Shown here: positions 1 through 12,112 of the stretch, one piece after another
How positions within the stretch are numbered: the stretch's first letter is position 1
Layout: the number at the start of each line of letters is the position of its first letter
Origin: Botryotinia globosa
Lineage: Eukaryota; Ascomycota; Leotiomycetes; Helotiales; Sclerotiniaceae
NCBI GenBank assembly: GCA_014898425.1
Contig: RCSZ01000016.1
Coordinates: 1,240,001 to 1,304,000, forward strand
Direction: 5' to 3'
Length of the DNA stretch: 64,000 nucleotides
Notes under the pieces: model-generated
What the model was told of the DNA's origin: nothing
The model's input: only the letters and a program-made list of their open reading frames with translations
Databases searched by the model: none
Position numbers and translations under genes: made by a program

Positions 1-1910
1 TGATGCCATTTATTCTTGGAAAAGAGATTCAGTTAAATAACAACATGATTACGTGATTACTTGAGATTGAAAATATGTATGACTAGATACTTCACGTTGA
101 AAATATATTGATCAGTGATCCAGATTCTAAGTCACTGATTTCAGAAAGTAAAGACGAGAACCAAACTGCTGAGATATCAAGAGTAATCGTAGAAGTGAGA
201 TATACCTTACTGAGAATGTGAATCCTTAAACTATAATCAAATTCGCTCTAGCCCCAGCTTGGAATAGTGCACTATTCGGCATTTCGATCAAGACAATATA
301 CTCCCTAGTGTGGGCCTACCTCTCATTCAATATAGATAAGACTATGCTGCTGGTCCGTGGTTGACATTGTCCATATGAGAACGCCGATCTCTTTGATATT
401 GATTAATACAATAAACGTTTATGGTTTATGGGTACCGCTCGTGAGGGCGGTATATATATATTACCTCAAAGACAGCATGAGAAAAATATACTTTGAATGA
501 AAAGTTGCAACTTGATTTTTTAGGAATGACAAGATTAGATGGTAGTTTATCTTGAGAAGTGTTCTTTTCGAGAAATTGCGGCAGGTTATTTTTGTGGTTA
601 GTTGGTAAGTATTCATCTCCATAAATAGCAGAAGATTCAGTTTCAATACTATATAATTCAAAAAAAAGTGCATCAATCATCGACATCAAAGTGAACTGAT
701 GGTCCCGTGGCCCCGTGGTAACACGTTATACTGAGAACCCAGAGCCTTTGATGTCGATACCCTTAGAAGCAAACCCACGGGGTTTCTTCGTACTGCATCC
801 CACGGGATGGGTATTTCTTTTGCATTTTTTTTCTTCACTTGCTAGACAGGAGTCAAAGGTTTTTTGAAAATTCCGAGTTTGTAGTATTTTGGGGGGATGT
901 GAAAGATCTGGGTAGGAACTTGCCGGGCAATGTTGGTGAATACTGTAAGAATTAACGCTCCGTGCGTAGCGAGCCGAAGCGAGGACTGAAATGGTCGCAA
1001 AGTGAGGTCAATTACTGAGATTAAGTGGTAAGGATGTTGGACACAATGATTAAGCAAGTATCCTTGGCATGTGAACAATTCAAAGAAATGCCATTATGAT
1101 AAGTTATGTTCCAGAAGTTCCATCTTGTACAGATTAAAAACAAGAGAAATGCTTCACGTCTCTTTACGTTAGTGGGGCACGCCAACTTAAATTTGCGTGG
1201 CTTTCATGACACTGGCAGAAAGAGGATCGATAAAATACTGATGGCCCGTGTATTGGACTTTGTTCAAAGACTTGTCATCAAAGAAATATTGATCACGGCG
1301 GTTATTTCTTCGAAGACTAGGGGTGATTCCTCACTTCATATCTATGAAATACGAAAAGGTAACATCATGCCACATCTAAAGAATTAGATTGCTGAATTTT
1401 ATCCTCGAACATTCGCGCCACACGAATGCATCTATTCGGTTCCTTCCTATTCTAACAGACTGAGACGCACGTGCTCAAGCTAGCTCAAAAGTTTTGGTCG
1501 TTCAGATCGACCGTCGCAAGTATTAGGCACCAAAACATGGTTACGGGAAAGTAATGGCGATGTTAAAGTGGGCTCTAGGTTGTCCTAATTAAGTATCTCT
1601 TAGTTAGGGGTATGTATGTATTGTCGTCTTTGAAATATATGAACCTGTAGGAATGCTGCAAGATCCTCTTTGCCATATCATGAACAACCTGAATTGTGTG
1701 GAAAAGACTATCTATCTATACATCGAGACCAAAACGTGGCCCGAGTCACTATCTCTAGTGGAATCCTGTTTCTTGCGCCGTAAATCCAAAACTAGGTCCC
1801 CGTAACCTCCCGTGATATCTATAAAATCTACAAAAGAAACAAAATGGCTCCAAGTAAGCCAATTCAAATCCGCTCACAACCAGCAGTCCAAGTTCTCAGT
1901 AATCACTCCA
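1..1910. other. gene-poor stretch, no supported gene
   Basis: Only short ORFs with no recognisable motif are present, on both strands, and none links into a longer spliced reading. The stretch holds a 13-bp inverted repeat near 679-758 (listed separately) and a few copies of a CCCACGGG/CCCGTGGG motif between 700 and 810. Confidence 0.5.
679..758. repeat. 13-bp inverted repeat with 54-bp loop
   Basis: ATCGACATCAAAG at 679-691 is repeated as its exact reverse complement at 746-758. The loop contains CCCGTGGCCCCGTGG, and CCCACGGGG follows downstream at about 774. It could form a hairpin or mark the end of a small inverted-repeat element; no target-site duplication was established. Confidence 0.5.
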
Positions 1911-3486
1911 CTAGATTTTCCTGTCACCAGAGTGACGCTTACTTTGTCTTGTCTGACGTGGTGTATGTGACGAATTAGATATCGCATCAACAGCTCTTAA
2001 GTCGTGATTCATACTCTCCTCTCGTTTTCTCTTTTTCGACAAATCTGAATCACCGTCCTCTCCACCCCTCTCTCCTACATTTGTCGCAATCTCTGGTGAA
2101 GGGCTTGGAAGTAATCGCCGCGGTTTGGGTATATAATCAACACTGTCTTCAGATGAAATCGTTGATTCTTGTTGTATCGTGGGTGTTACAGGTGTGATTG
2201 GTGAGAAGTGTACGCCATCCACACTTTGAATCGATGATTTGTTTCGATTTCTTTCGTGGTTCTGTCCAATTACATGGCTGACAACATCACGGAATCGTTT
2301 CTTGGTCGAACTAGAAGTATTGATCCCATCCCAAAGGACGGTGGATGCCACAAAGTCTCCTCCACTTATAAGACTAGTCAGATCCTTTGCAAGTTCTCTA
2401 ATTATCTTGTTGGTGATTTGACCATTGAAGACAAATCGAAGATTTAACGTCTCTTTTATCTCATCTGTCTGTCCAGTGCTGTTCTCTCCTCGGACTCCAG
2501 ATTTTGATTGTTGGTCGAGAGGAACTAGGACAATTTTTCTCAAGGATCCTATTGGGCCTCGCTCTGACAATCTTGGCGCTTGAGTCTCTGGAAAATTGGG
2601 CGCTCGGTAAATCTTTCGAGTCAGTTCTTGCGTACTGAAACGCTTCCCGGGCTTGGACCGCACCAATTCTTTCAAGGCCCAGATGAGGGCAGCGGTAAAT
2701 GATTTAGGACCTGGCTTTCTCGTAGTTGAATTCTGAGAAGTTGCGGCCATGTATTCAAATGCTCTTCTGGTGAAGTCAGTGCCACGAGCATTGCGATCCA
2801 TTTCGCCAGCATTGCAGCAGTCAAATATGACTAGAACATCACTTTTAGTGTTTTGTATATTATGTTCCGCGGAGCTCCAGACAATTTCGTGTAACTCATT
2901 CTCCTCATCTGGCTGAGTTGTTGATCTAGTTGCGTATTAGAAATATCTATATCTGGGGTAAGCTTTCCATATCTTACGGAGTTAAAGCCAATCCATCTCC
3001 ATCGTCGCTAAGTTTGCCATGCCCGGCATAGTAGACAATGAGAAGAGTGTTTGGATCATCATGATCCGCAACGAACTGGGCAAGATACAGGTTTATCTGA
3101 ACTTGCGGGTGTTTTCTCGGATTCTGCTGTAGAATCTTTTGTGTGGTTTTATATTTGAAAATATCCCGAAATACATTCTCGAGATCCGCAACCTGCTAAA
3201 GTCAGCATCGCTGAAAAAATAATCCCTGCTGATAAGGTATTACCTCCTGCTCTACATGCAAATCATCGTCTTTACGATCCCATGACAACAAAAGAACATG
3301 TACTTCGCGGTATGCGACGGAGGCATTCTTTGCGCTCATATGCTCATCGAAAATCGCCTTGTATTTGGAATCATTTGATGCCTCTTTATCTTGGTAGTCT
3401 GCTGGGGGAATAATGATGGTTGCAGCCGTAGTTCTTCTACTATCAATATCAGGTTTCAAACCAGAATTTGATTTGCTGGAGGCCAT
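1911..3486 (-). CDS. caspase-fold (peptidase C14) protein
   Basis: Three exons: 3486-3244, 3192-2978 and 2925-1911, with introns of 51 and 52 nt; the joined product is 490 residues. The N-terminal half is a caspase/metacaspase-like domain. The catalytic His lies in VYYAGHGK (end of exon 2) and the catalytic Cys in IFDCCNAG (exon 3), followed by a run matching the p20/p10 transition. The C-terminal 200 residues are Ser/Pro/Glu-rich, with a basic KKRKREE patch and no recognised fold. Caspase-fold proteins in filamentous fungi occur alone or fused to NLR-type modules and are linked to regulated death and heterokaryon reactions; here no NACHT or WD repeats follow. Start chosen as the first ATG giving the standard beta-strand before the His motif. 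Substrate is unknown. Confidence 0.85.
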
Positions 3487-3949
3487 CCCGTAGCTAAGAC
3501 ACCGCAGGGAATTTTATAACGAAAGTTGGTAGCTGTGTAGAATAGATCCTTTCTGGTTGGAGTTTTTGCAACGAACCAGCGGGGTACTCCCAAGAATTGC
3601 CACTTATTTATGAGTTCTCAATTCAATTGTGTCAAAAGCTGGACGCGCAGAAAATGAGAGATGATGTGGCTGAGCAGATTGAAGATAAGCCCCACTGTGA
3701 ATCCTTCGTTTCTTTGGTTAATCTATCGGTGACCACACTGGTCGTAAGCGTATGACTACTTGTAATCCATGTCATTATACAGATAATATCAGATCGAGGC
3801 TCTGCGGAGCTTGAAAAAGGTTGATTTAAAGCAGTCTTCGTAAGGCTTTCCTCTGGGCAAATTCAATTCTCTTCAAATCAAACCCTCGTAATCATCATTT
3901 TCATTACATACCACCCCAAAAGAACAATCCATCAAATCTGCCTCACACA
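3487..3949. other. intergenic, divergent promoters
   Basis: This 463-nt stretch separates the divergent caspase-fold gene and the small gene at 3950. No ORF or repeat is evident; it presumably carries both 5' UTRs and promoters. Confidence 0.4.
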
Positions 3950-4337
3950 ATGTCGGAAATACTGTCAATTGAGACAGAGATTACAGTGAGTTCACAGCTT
4001 ACAGTAGATAAATTACCACTCTTACTGATTTACAAAAGCGACCCCAGACACCTGAGGACCGTTCAACTTATACAGAGTCTAAGAATCCCTCGGATGTCAG
4101 TATTCTCTCGAATCCCATTTTGATGGATGATTCTGATTATCGAGCTAGTCGATGGTGTTGTTCAACGTGGAGGATAGTGCTTGGTTGAGCATTCCAAGGA
4201 AAGGGAATTTTGAATTCAAAATCTCTGCAAGAAAGCAAGAGAAGGGAAAATTTGTGTATCAAGTCAAGGACCCAAAGACTGGGGTTCTGTACAAGGAAGG
4301 TGAATGGGTCAAACAGGAAAGGCTTAGTTCAGCTTGA
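3950..4337 (+). CDS. small hypothetical protein, 3 exons
   Basis: Exons 3950-3985, 4039-4095 and 4149-4337 join in phase 0 through introns of 53 and 53 nt, each with GT..AG ends and a CTGAT-like branch site (second intron: GATTCTGATTATCGAGCTAG). The 93-residue product starts MSEILSIETEIT, has an acidic, low-complexity front, and ends in a Lys-rich half (FEFKISARKQEKGKFVYQVK...). No signal peptide or membrane segment. The C-terminal strand pattern (VWLSIP, FEFKIS, KFVYQVKD, EWVKQERL) suggests a small beta-barrel of the Tudor/chromo-like reader type, which is inference only. The function is not recognised. Confidence 0.6.
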
Positions 4338-4628
4338 TTATGCGGCTTACGGCTTATGGTGGTGTCGGGATTCTATTGGTGGTACATGACAGGCTATACT
4401 TGCATAAGCTCTTATGCAACACGCCATTTGTAGCCATGTATCTAGGCTGAGTGCTTCTCGGAGGCATTGCCATCGCCCATCTTTTGAAAACGAGAGAAAT
4501 GGTACAGATTGCGTTGTCAAAGCCTCTTGCCCCACAGCTCACTTCAATTGCAACGTCGATATAAACTACATTATTCCGTTCAGCAGATGTTCGCATTCTC
4601 CTCCTCACTTCAGCAAAAACCCAAAAAG

Positions 4629-5951
4629 ATGACTTCAAACACATTACCATTATTCAACTCCCCATGTACTTCACCCACCATTTCTACTAAATTCTCTGAA
4701 GGGAGCACTTTTGTAACAAATTCATCTACTCCTACGACCAGAAAACTTTCCCAATATCGAGAATCGCTCGTTCAATGGCGCCCTTGGCAAACTTCAAAAC
4801 CTACTACTAATGAAGAATCGCGAAAACCCCATGTGAGAAGTCGTAAGTTTGTGTAACAAGAATAAACATTGAATTCATTGGCCAATAACTTCTTCAATAG
4901 TATCAGAACATCAAAAAAGCTACCGGTCTTTAAGTATATTTCTGGACAGCGATGAAAACTTCAAGATCTATCGACGCTTCGGATATCTTCATTCCCGTTT
5001 ACTTCTCCGTAAACAGGATGAGATTCGTAGACTTGAAATGGAGCTAGACGAACTCGATGACCTCGATGAAGCAGAAGACGCACCCGATAAACGGCGGGCG
5101 CGATCTAGAAATGCAGATATAGCAGCTGAGAGAAAGGAGCTCACTGAAGATCCAACTATTCGGACGAGGACTATAGTCCTAGACGAGATAGAAGCAAAGT
5201 TAGCTGCTTATGGTGAGCATTCCCAATTGAGCACAACCAAGATTTATGCATGAACTTATATATCTTAGATGAGCTACTACTCCGGTCTCAGCATTTGAAT
5301 GCCATGAACCGTCCTGCTGATAGCGATTATCGAAGCGTTGAGCGATACATTTTTGACAAAAAGCCTCTCGTTGACGAGGAACAAGGATTTATATACGAAA
5401 AGAATGACCTCATCACCTTGCGCGAGGGAAGAGAGGGAGCATACCTCGATACCATGACCGAAAGGTTCCTCCAGATCTTTCATTGTGCATTCTTACAAGT
5501 ACAATACTAACGTTCTTTCTATCATAAATTCATGGGCTAACGAACGATAGTCAATTTTTTGCACCCCAGAAGACCGAGAAAAGACAACAGATCCAAATCT
5601 CCATTTCTATAGCAAGTCCCGAAAAAACACATTCGTAACAAGTCTTCTCGTACTCGTGTTACTCCTTCTCCTCATTCTTCCAGTATTTCTCTTGTACCGG
5701 CTCACCGAGCATCATAACCTGGATATCACATATACAGTTAGTATTGGTGTACTACTCATCTTCACACTTCTGTTTTCTGCCGTTCTGTCACTTTTTACTC
5801 AGGCCAAAAGGCACGAGATATTTGGCGCCGCTGCTGGGTGAGTTTACCTTGCTGATCTATTCGAAACCAGTCTTAGTGGAAAGAAGCTGACTAAACTAGA
5901 TATTGTGCCGTATTGGTGGTATTTATTAGTAATATTCCGAACGCTAATTGA
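4629..5951 (+). CDS. DUF6594-type fungal membrane protein
   Basis: Five exons (4629-4842, 4901-5212, 5269-5498, 5551-5837, 5900-5951) give 364 residues. The front 70 residues are Ser/Thr-rich and disordered. A helical region follows, with LLLRKQDEIRRLEMELDELD, then KLAAYDELLLRSQHL and an acidic-basic stretch. The C-terminus has hydrophobic segments beginning LLVLVLLLLLILPVFLLYR and VSIGVLLIFTLLFSAVLSLF, then a final short hydrophobic tail. This order, coiled RxxRLE helix then a triple hydrophobic C-terminus, is the signature of the fungal DUF6594 family, whose role is unknown. All four introns have GTRAGT-like or GTACAA donors and keep the reading frame. Confidence 0.8.
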
Positions 5952-6146
5952 TAATCGAACTTTCGTTCGTTCGAAGTCACTGGACTGTATTATTTATTTT
6001 TGTGAAAGAAGAATGGGAAAAACATTGATCATCACTGGAGGGTGTCAAGAATTTCACGGCCGACTTATTTGAATTTTAAATAGATACTGAACTTAATTTT
6101 TGCTTCATCTTTTTCAATCGGGACGTTACTCTTCAATGTACTTCAA

Positions 6147-6725
6147 CTAAAAGGCTGCTTGTCCACATTGTTTAATTCCCTCCTTTTCTCTCAACCACCC
6201 AACTCTCCCCCCCGTAAACTGTTCTACCCCGGGTCTCAACTTCGTCTCATGGAGATGGAAATCATCCACAGTTCCAATCCTCAAGATACTCATGTTTGGA
6301 AACCTCGAGCCAACACGATACATGAGCGTACCACAAGTTCCGCAAAAGTGATTGGCCATTGTCGCCTTGGTCGCAATGGTCTTGGATTGACTGAAGACTT
6401 TCAGATTTTCGCGACCGCGAATGTGTTTCAAGTGAGAGTCAGCGATAGTGAAGTTAGATGCGAACATCGAGGCCGTGATTTTGCGACAGTCGTGGCAGTG
6501 GCAGACGAATGTATTGACTAGGCCGGGGCCTTGGGTTGGCTGCCGGGTAGAGTTGGTGTCAAAATATTGGATCTAGTGTTTTGATTTTAGACTTACGAAT
6601 GCAAGTTGTATAGCACCACAGAAACATGTTGCCGTTGCTTCATCTCCGTTAGACCACCCGTCGTTTGCTCCGCCGGCGAGGGGGAAGTAAGGCTTGGATT
6701 TGTCTGTAGCGGGGGTATCGGCCAT
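6147..6725 (-). CDS. GFA/CENP-V domain protein
   Basis: Two exons, 6725-6597 (43 codons) and 6539-6147, with a 57-nt intron; 173 residues. The Cys pattern is that of the glutathione-dependent formaldehyde-activating (GFA, CENP-V/GFA) family: TCFCGAIQL, then CHCHDCRK, then FCGTCGTLMYR, which bind two zinc ions in the known structures. The family includes S-(hydroxymethyl)glutathione-forming enzymes, but many fungal members have no assigned substrate. The ATG at 6725 is chosen because it begins MADTPATDK and the domain follows at normal spacing; an in-frame ATG lies upstream at 6860, giving a 45-residue extension without family resemblance. Cytosolic; no targeting signal seen. Confidence 0.85.
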
Positions 6726-7777
6726 TGCTATCAATTGTTTGAATTTCTTTGGATTTGATGGTGAGGAAGATCGATAACTAAGAAGAGAGTAAACGCGACG
6801 ATGAGCTGAATGCTTTGGGAAATGAGCGTCAACAGGCTGTTTATATAGACAATTCGTCATGGTAGATATCGATGAATAGTCCGTGCGCCCGCTTTTCCTA
6901 GATTATTAAGCTTACCGTCTCGCTACCGGAATAGGAGATGGGGATAACCGCATTAGGAAAATGCCATTCAAAGCGTCATGAGCACAACAAAAAAGATGCG
7001 ATATCTGAATAAGCAAAAAATTTAATGCCAGAACCAAGATTAAAAGCCTTTTGGCAATGAAAATGTAGATGAACTCGATGAGCGAGAAAGAAAGTTGACA
7101 GTGAGATGTAGGTATGCTATCATTGCTAGCATTGAATTGTTTAAAGAATTTGATCGCTATTAGAATTGGATTTTCAGTCTGGAATATAAGCATAGCTGAG
7201 GTAGATCTCTTTTCGACTCTCTGCCTTACACATTTAAGAATGCATGTGCATTCGTTGCAAGATTTCATTGGCACACGGCAATGGCATCAATCCTCTAATA
7301 ATTTATGACGCTCGAAGTAATCTGTTACACCAACAATGTACGGTGGTCCAGAATCCAGATATCGGCTGCCTTGGGTCAGTTACACCGCGACTTTGTGTTA
7401 CACTAATTTGCAAACGCGCAAAGGGTCCAGAGAAAAAGGAACACAAAGCCATAGTTCACCAAGTCTTTTCAAATCAGTACTCATTGGGCAACGCTTGGGG
7501 CCTGATACTGTTACATAAGTGACTATCGCCTACTACATGAAGTCTACAGGAAGAGTTAGACTTATTGATGGGCTTCTATTTGGACAAATTTATCACTGCC
7601 TGTATATCATTCCAGTTACTTCGAAAGATAATCTCAAGACAGAACATCATCACGACGCCACCACTGTGAAAAATGTGCAAAGTTTCATCTATCATCTTGC
7701 AATCGGCTGGTTGTTTGCTTCTCCTAAATGGTGAGCTTGCACACAAATGGACAAAATGGACCTACCAACTTTGCAGT
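6726..7777. other. intergenic, no supported gene
   Basis: Short ORFs overlap on both strands with no motif. A 43-nt GT..AG candidate intron at 7732-7776 sits just before the next start codon and may be a 5'-UTR intron of the small gene at 7778. Confidence 0.4.
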
Positions 7778-8141
7778 ATGTCTCAAGACGGTAGACTCTG
7801 CGGCAACGAAGAAAACCTTAACAGTCTGGGAGACGATTACGGGTATCGATCGGGCTCTTGTCTCGTCTGCGACAATGAACAAAGAGCGAGGTCTACTTAC
7901 GAAGCAGCATTAGCTGCTGCTCAGAATCAATACAATTTGGTAGTTAATGCTGCATGGAGCAAGAAACTTGAGGAAGAGCAAGAAGCCTGCTACACGATAG
8001 ACACGGTAATTCTGACTACCTGACATGGATTTAACTGTACTGATCAAGTGTCGATGCTAGATCCCATTCATTGAAAGAAAGAAGCGACTCCGCTACCACC
8101 ACTACCGCTCTGGTCGCTTCTACCCGAACATGCTACACTGA
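7778..8141 (+). CDS. small hypothetical protein with Cys-rich front
   Basis: Two exons, 7778-8005 and 8061-8141, joined in phase 0 by a 55-nt intron (GTAATT..GCTAG); 102 residues. The front half has C8, C28 and C31 (CLVCDNEQ), the middle is Ala/Glu-rich and helical (STYEAALAAAQNQYNLVV), and the end is basic (FIERKKRLRYHHYRSGRFYP). No signal peptide or membrane segment is seen, so the cysteines are not clearly a secreted-effector pattern. Function unknown. The downstream exon extends a reading frame that would otherwise end two codons after the donor, which supports the splice. Confidence 0.5.
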
Positions 8142-10079
8142 TGAGCTTATTGGTGTATTCCATGGGGGTAGATTGATTCGACTCTTTCCGATCAATATAG
8201 TTTGCAACTCAATTTATCAACTCAGCTTTGACAATTTTCTTTGAATGGGAGATAAATGGTTATGCATTTGGTTCAACGCCTCGTGATTTTGGATATTGAG
8301 AGCAGTATGGCGATACTAAAGATATGTATTAGCCACAAAAGCTCAACTTGCTATTAGTTCGCGTTGTAGCTTAGCAATGAGAAACAGCCGACCTTTGGGC
8401 ACACCGACTCTCTTATGAATACTGTTTGTGTGACTTGGAGAATCGTTCGTGCTGACAACTTTGATTCTGACTAGACTGTTTGTGGGAAGCCTGGCTCTTC
8501 AAGAGATTCCTTGTACTTCGCCTGTGTTCTCTCTTCGTTTGCGTTAATCACGAGAAAATATAATGAAGGCGAAGCGTGCATGAGAATTCCACAGAAAAAT
8601 TACTTCCAGCGATCGAGACTTGCTGAAGCAAGTAGTTCTTCTAAATTGGACTTGGAGCATACATATCTGACTTGATAAAATGTTCAGACATTTATCTCCC
8701 CTATTCTAGAGCCCGCGAAGTCACATAGTTTGGCTTTTTGGCATGTACTTATCTCAATGTGATCTTTTGCGGAAACTCTCGGGAAGTGAATACAGACAGA
8801 ACGTATTGCATAGTGACACAGACCTTTCATAGCTCTCTTTCGAGAGCATTACTACGGTCCTAAAACTTCATTCCACTATTATATCGATCGCTATTCCGGT
8901 CAATTTTGCGATTCCTATTCTTCTGTGTTATCGAATGCATAGTCATACATGCGTGTTGGATGATTTTTCTTGATATTCCAGCTCCAGCAGATGTAATCTT
9001 GCCGACACAACTGTATTTCTGCTCTGTTGTCTTCGTTGAATAACGCATATACCATTGCATTGTGAGTAGTTCTACTCACTCCGCATAGTTTAGTTTCAGA
9101 TTTGATTTTAGCTATAATACTCTTGGTCGCTGTAGAGTTCAAAGAGATTCATTGATCCTACAGTAAGATGTACAATCAGCTTTGCGATCTCAACAGAAAC
9201 TTCCCCTCGTAGAGTCATCACACTGTTATCCTTTTGATTTCTTGCGCATCCAATTATATAATCACGCCAACCGTGTAATGATAGTGAGTATTTTATGAGA
9301 AATTTCAAAGCGCGGATTCATATACCTAGTTTTCTTCGCATAATACGCATGACCAAATCGTCATGTCTAAGAGAAAAACGATATACAGCCGTTATGAGAA
9401 GCTCTTCAGTATTGCCCCGACTTTAGGGCAAAACTATGATTTATTCTCTCCTCAATGACACCACTTGACCCAAAACGCTGTTGTTCATTGTCTCCCAGAG
9501 CTTTCGCATTACATTGAATCTAGGAAACCATTATCATGTAAACCCGAAACTTTCGTTATTCATGATACTGGGTAAATATAGAAATAGATTATACAGCAGT
9601 CTGCTTCTTGCTTTATGGGCATTTCATAAAGATATACTACTGTAAGGAATATCATGGTATCGAATCTTATTATAGGATTATAGCAAAAAAATACACCATG
9701 TAATATATCTCGACTACTTACCTAGGTATTCTTCTTCGTATCTCAGTATTGATACGACTCGTTAGCTTCACCTTGTTCGAGCTTTCTTTATTCACCGCCC
9801 ATCCACAAGAAATTTTGGGAAATTCACTATACTGCTATCACCTGGTTCACAAAAAAACTTGCTGAAAATGTTTTGTGAATAGGTAATATTCATTCAAGCC
9901 CTCGCCTATAAAGTGTCTTCCACACTTTGATGCTCGAGCTTTCATACAATAAATAAAGCAACTTAGAGTTTCAATAGCTTAGCTGTTGATCTGCATCTCG
10001 TCCTTTCCTGCACTTATTCCTTCTTGCTGGATCCAAACCAGGAAATTTTAGTTAATCCATCAAGTCCAACAAATCAACA
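8142..10079. other. intergenic, no supported gene
   Basis: AT-leaning sequence with only short ORFs and no repeat that I could see. It probably contains the promoter of the small gene at 10080. Confidence 0.45.
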
Positions 10080-10852
10080 ATGCCACCACCACTATCAGAT
10101 ATTTCTCCCTCCCCAAACAACTCCATAGAGATTGTTACTCGGAGCATTAATGAATTCATGGACAAATTGCAAGTGGCTTGGGCTATCAATGCTGCAAAGG
10201 GACTTTTCGGTGGGTAACTCATTTCAAGAGCAACTTTTCTTTCCATTACCTAAACACTTCTCATTTATTCGCTTTCCATAACTAACAAATTCAAGAACTC
10301 AGGCCTGATTCTCTGCTTTGCAGAGAAATAGAGCTCGCACTCCTCCGTGTTATCGGTCAAACCGTCTCCCCCGACAAAGTTTATCTTCGAATCGGCAATG
10401 AATTGAACCTTTTCAATCGACCTGCTTATCGCGCAGCTAATCCTCTCTTCCACACTATCTTGCTCTGCTGCTATCAAATGATGCAAGGATGGGCCGATGA
10501 AGGATGGTTTGAGAATCTTCCAACGATCGAACAGAGTTTGCGGGATGTGGCTCATCTTGATGCCAGAAGACATGCTGGTGCAACTGGTATGCGGGTTGAC
10601 CATTCCTTCTTGGTCTGAAAGTGCGCAGTCTCACTTGCTAACTCCTCTCCAGGACTGTCGACGCAGAGGGATTTCGAGGTGTATCGAAGTTTGGAAAATA
10701 CAATGTATACTGATCATCGTTTAAGAATGCGTGTTGATACCCAAGTTGAGATGCTCGAGGGGATGATTGCAAGAATGAAGGGTGCGGAAAGCAATCATGA
10801 TCATAATGATGGAGCTGAGATGGGGAGTCGAGGAGATAATGATGGGATATAA
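10080..10852 (+). CDS. hypothetical protein, 3 exons
   Basis: Exons 10080-10209, 10296-10586 and 10653-10852 join in phase 1 at both junctions (introns 86 and 66 nt); 206 residues. The protein is predicted mostly helical: an N-terminal amphipathic stretch (RSINEFMDKLQVAWAINAA), a core with REIELALLRVIGQTVS and LLCCYQMMQGWADEGW, and a C-terminal helix (MEHLEGMIARMKG-like) that ends in a His/Asp/Asn-rich tail. No signal peptide or transmembrane helix, and I do not recognise a family. The consistent phase at two spliced junctions and the long open reading make a real gene likely. Confidence 0.65.
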
Positions 10853-11504
10853 TGTTACTTGCATATCACCATTGTACTGATATGATATCTGGAAAAGACT
10901 TTGGACTTTATACTTGGTTTGTCGATTAGCTCTTCCGCGGCTTACACAATGAAAAGATATGTTCATAGACACCATGATACATCTTAGGCGATATTTTACA
11001 TCCATCAGAAATGACGTTCGATGCACGGTGCTCTGCCGAATGTCAAACTAGACTGCGGAGATAACCAATTATATTACATTATCTCATATTACTAATTGAG
11101 AAACCCAATAATTACAATCCATCAGTGGATGGACAAACTGACAGGACACTACAAAGACAGATTTTTGAATATCTCCCGTTATATCAAATTGCTGATCCTG
11201 AGAAATGATTGCAATCATTCATTTGAAATAAAACAAACAATTGACAAAAGAATTTATTATGATTTTCTAGAATTGAAAAGTGTCCCATCAGTCCATGCAC
11301 CCACTGGTGCACCAGATATCACAATCAGGCTCAAAGAAGAAAATTTGAATGTCAAAATCACAATTATCCAACAGACTTATGCAATGATAAGAACTTCTGT
11401 TCACAAAAGGAAAAGTCTCAGCAAAAATCTAACAGCACCGATAACATTCAATCGAAGAATCAGAATAAGCCACACCCCGATCTGCAATCTGAAAGCTTAT
11501 TCTA

Positions 11505-11850
11505 AAGCTAGCATCCTTATCTGTTATCCAGACACGCAACATATCCCAGAATCCCCCCCTAAACACCACTAAGACTATGCTAACCAATCAAGTGAACTCT
11601 CAAAGCGCAAGTGAACACATCTAGAATATTATTCTAGTGTCAAACACGTTTATCTTATATCCAGATGTGCAACATAGTCCAATTTTCCTCCTAGAAAACC
11701 ACTAAAACTATGTTAACCAATTAAGCGAACTTATGGTGTGGAGTGTAGCTCAAGGCCCGGGGCTTCTAGATCATCACTGTAAAGTCAAATACTCTGATTA
11801 CTTATCCAGATATGCAGAGATCTCATGTGTATCACCCTAGAGTTATTAGA
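11505..11850. repeat. diverged direct repeats, about 120-130 bp unit
   Basis: Two clear copies: around 11521 (TATCCAGACACGCAACATA ... ACTATGCTAACCAATCAAG) and around 11656 (TATCCAGATGTGCAACATA ... ACTATGTTAACCAATTAAG), with a partial third from about 11801 (TATCCAGATATGCAGAGAT). The differences are mainly transitions. It may be an ancient duplicated element fragment. Confidence 0.6.
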
Positions 11851-11899
11851 ATCGTACTATTACTTCGATAAAGGTTTGACTATAGAACACACTGGGAAT

Positions 11900-12112
11900 T
11901 TACCGTAATTTCATGTACGCAGCAACTTCCGGAGAATCAGTCACGGTAGTAGCGTTGACAGCAAACTCATATGTGTTCCCACTATCGTCGGCTTCGACTC
12001 TCAGTTTAATCACTTGGAATCTTGTAGCCACGATTGGCCATTCATCTTACTATGCTACGCTACCATCAGTTTAGACGAACTTACTGGATTCGTTGAAGAT
12101 GAGAGACATCAT
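11900..12112 (-). CDS. possible very small protein (weak)
   Basis: Reading from ATG ATG at 12112, a 39-nt GT..AG interval at about 12083-12045 (short for a fungal intron) would join MMSLIFNES to a stretch containing FQVIKLRVEADDSGNTYEFAV and a stop at 11900. The second part has a protein-like amino acid mix (strand pattern, DSGNTYE), unlike random DNA, so this could instead be the last exon of a decayed gene. Another ORF in the same strand at 12081-12281 is in a different frame. Low confidence. Confidence 0.25.

Noticed and set aside
11096..11572. 158-codon plus-strand ORF
   Set aside because: No motif, AT-rich codons and partial overlap with the diverged repeats; probably noncoding.
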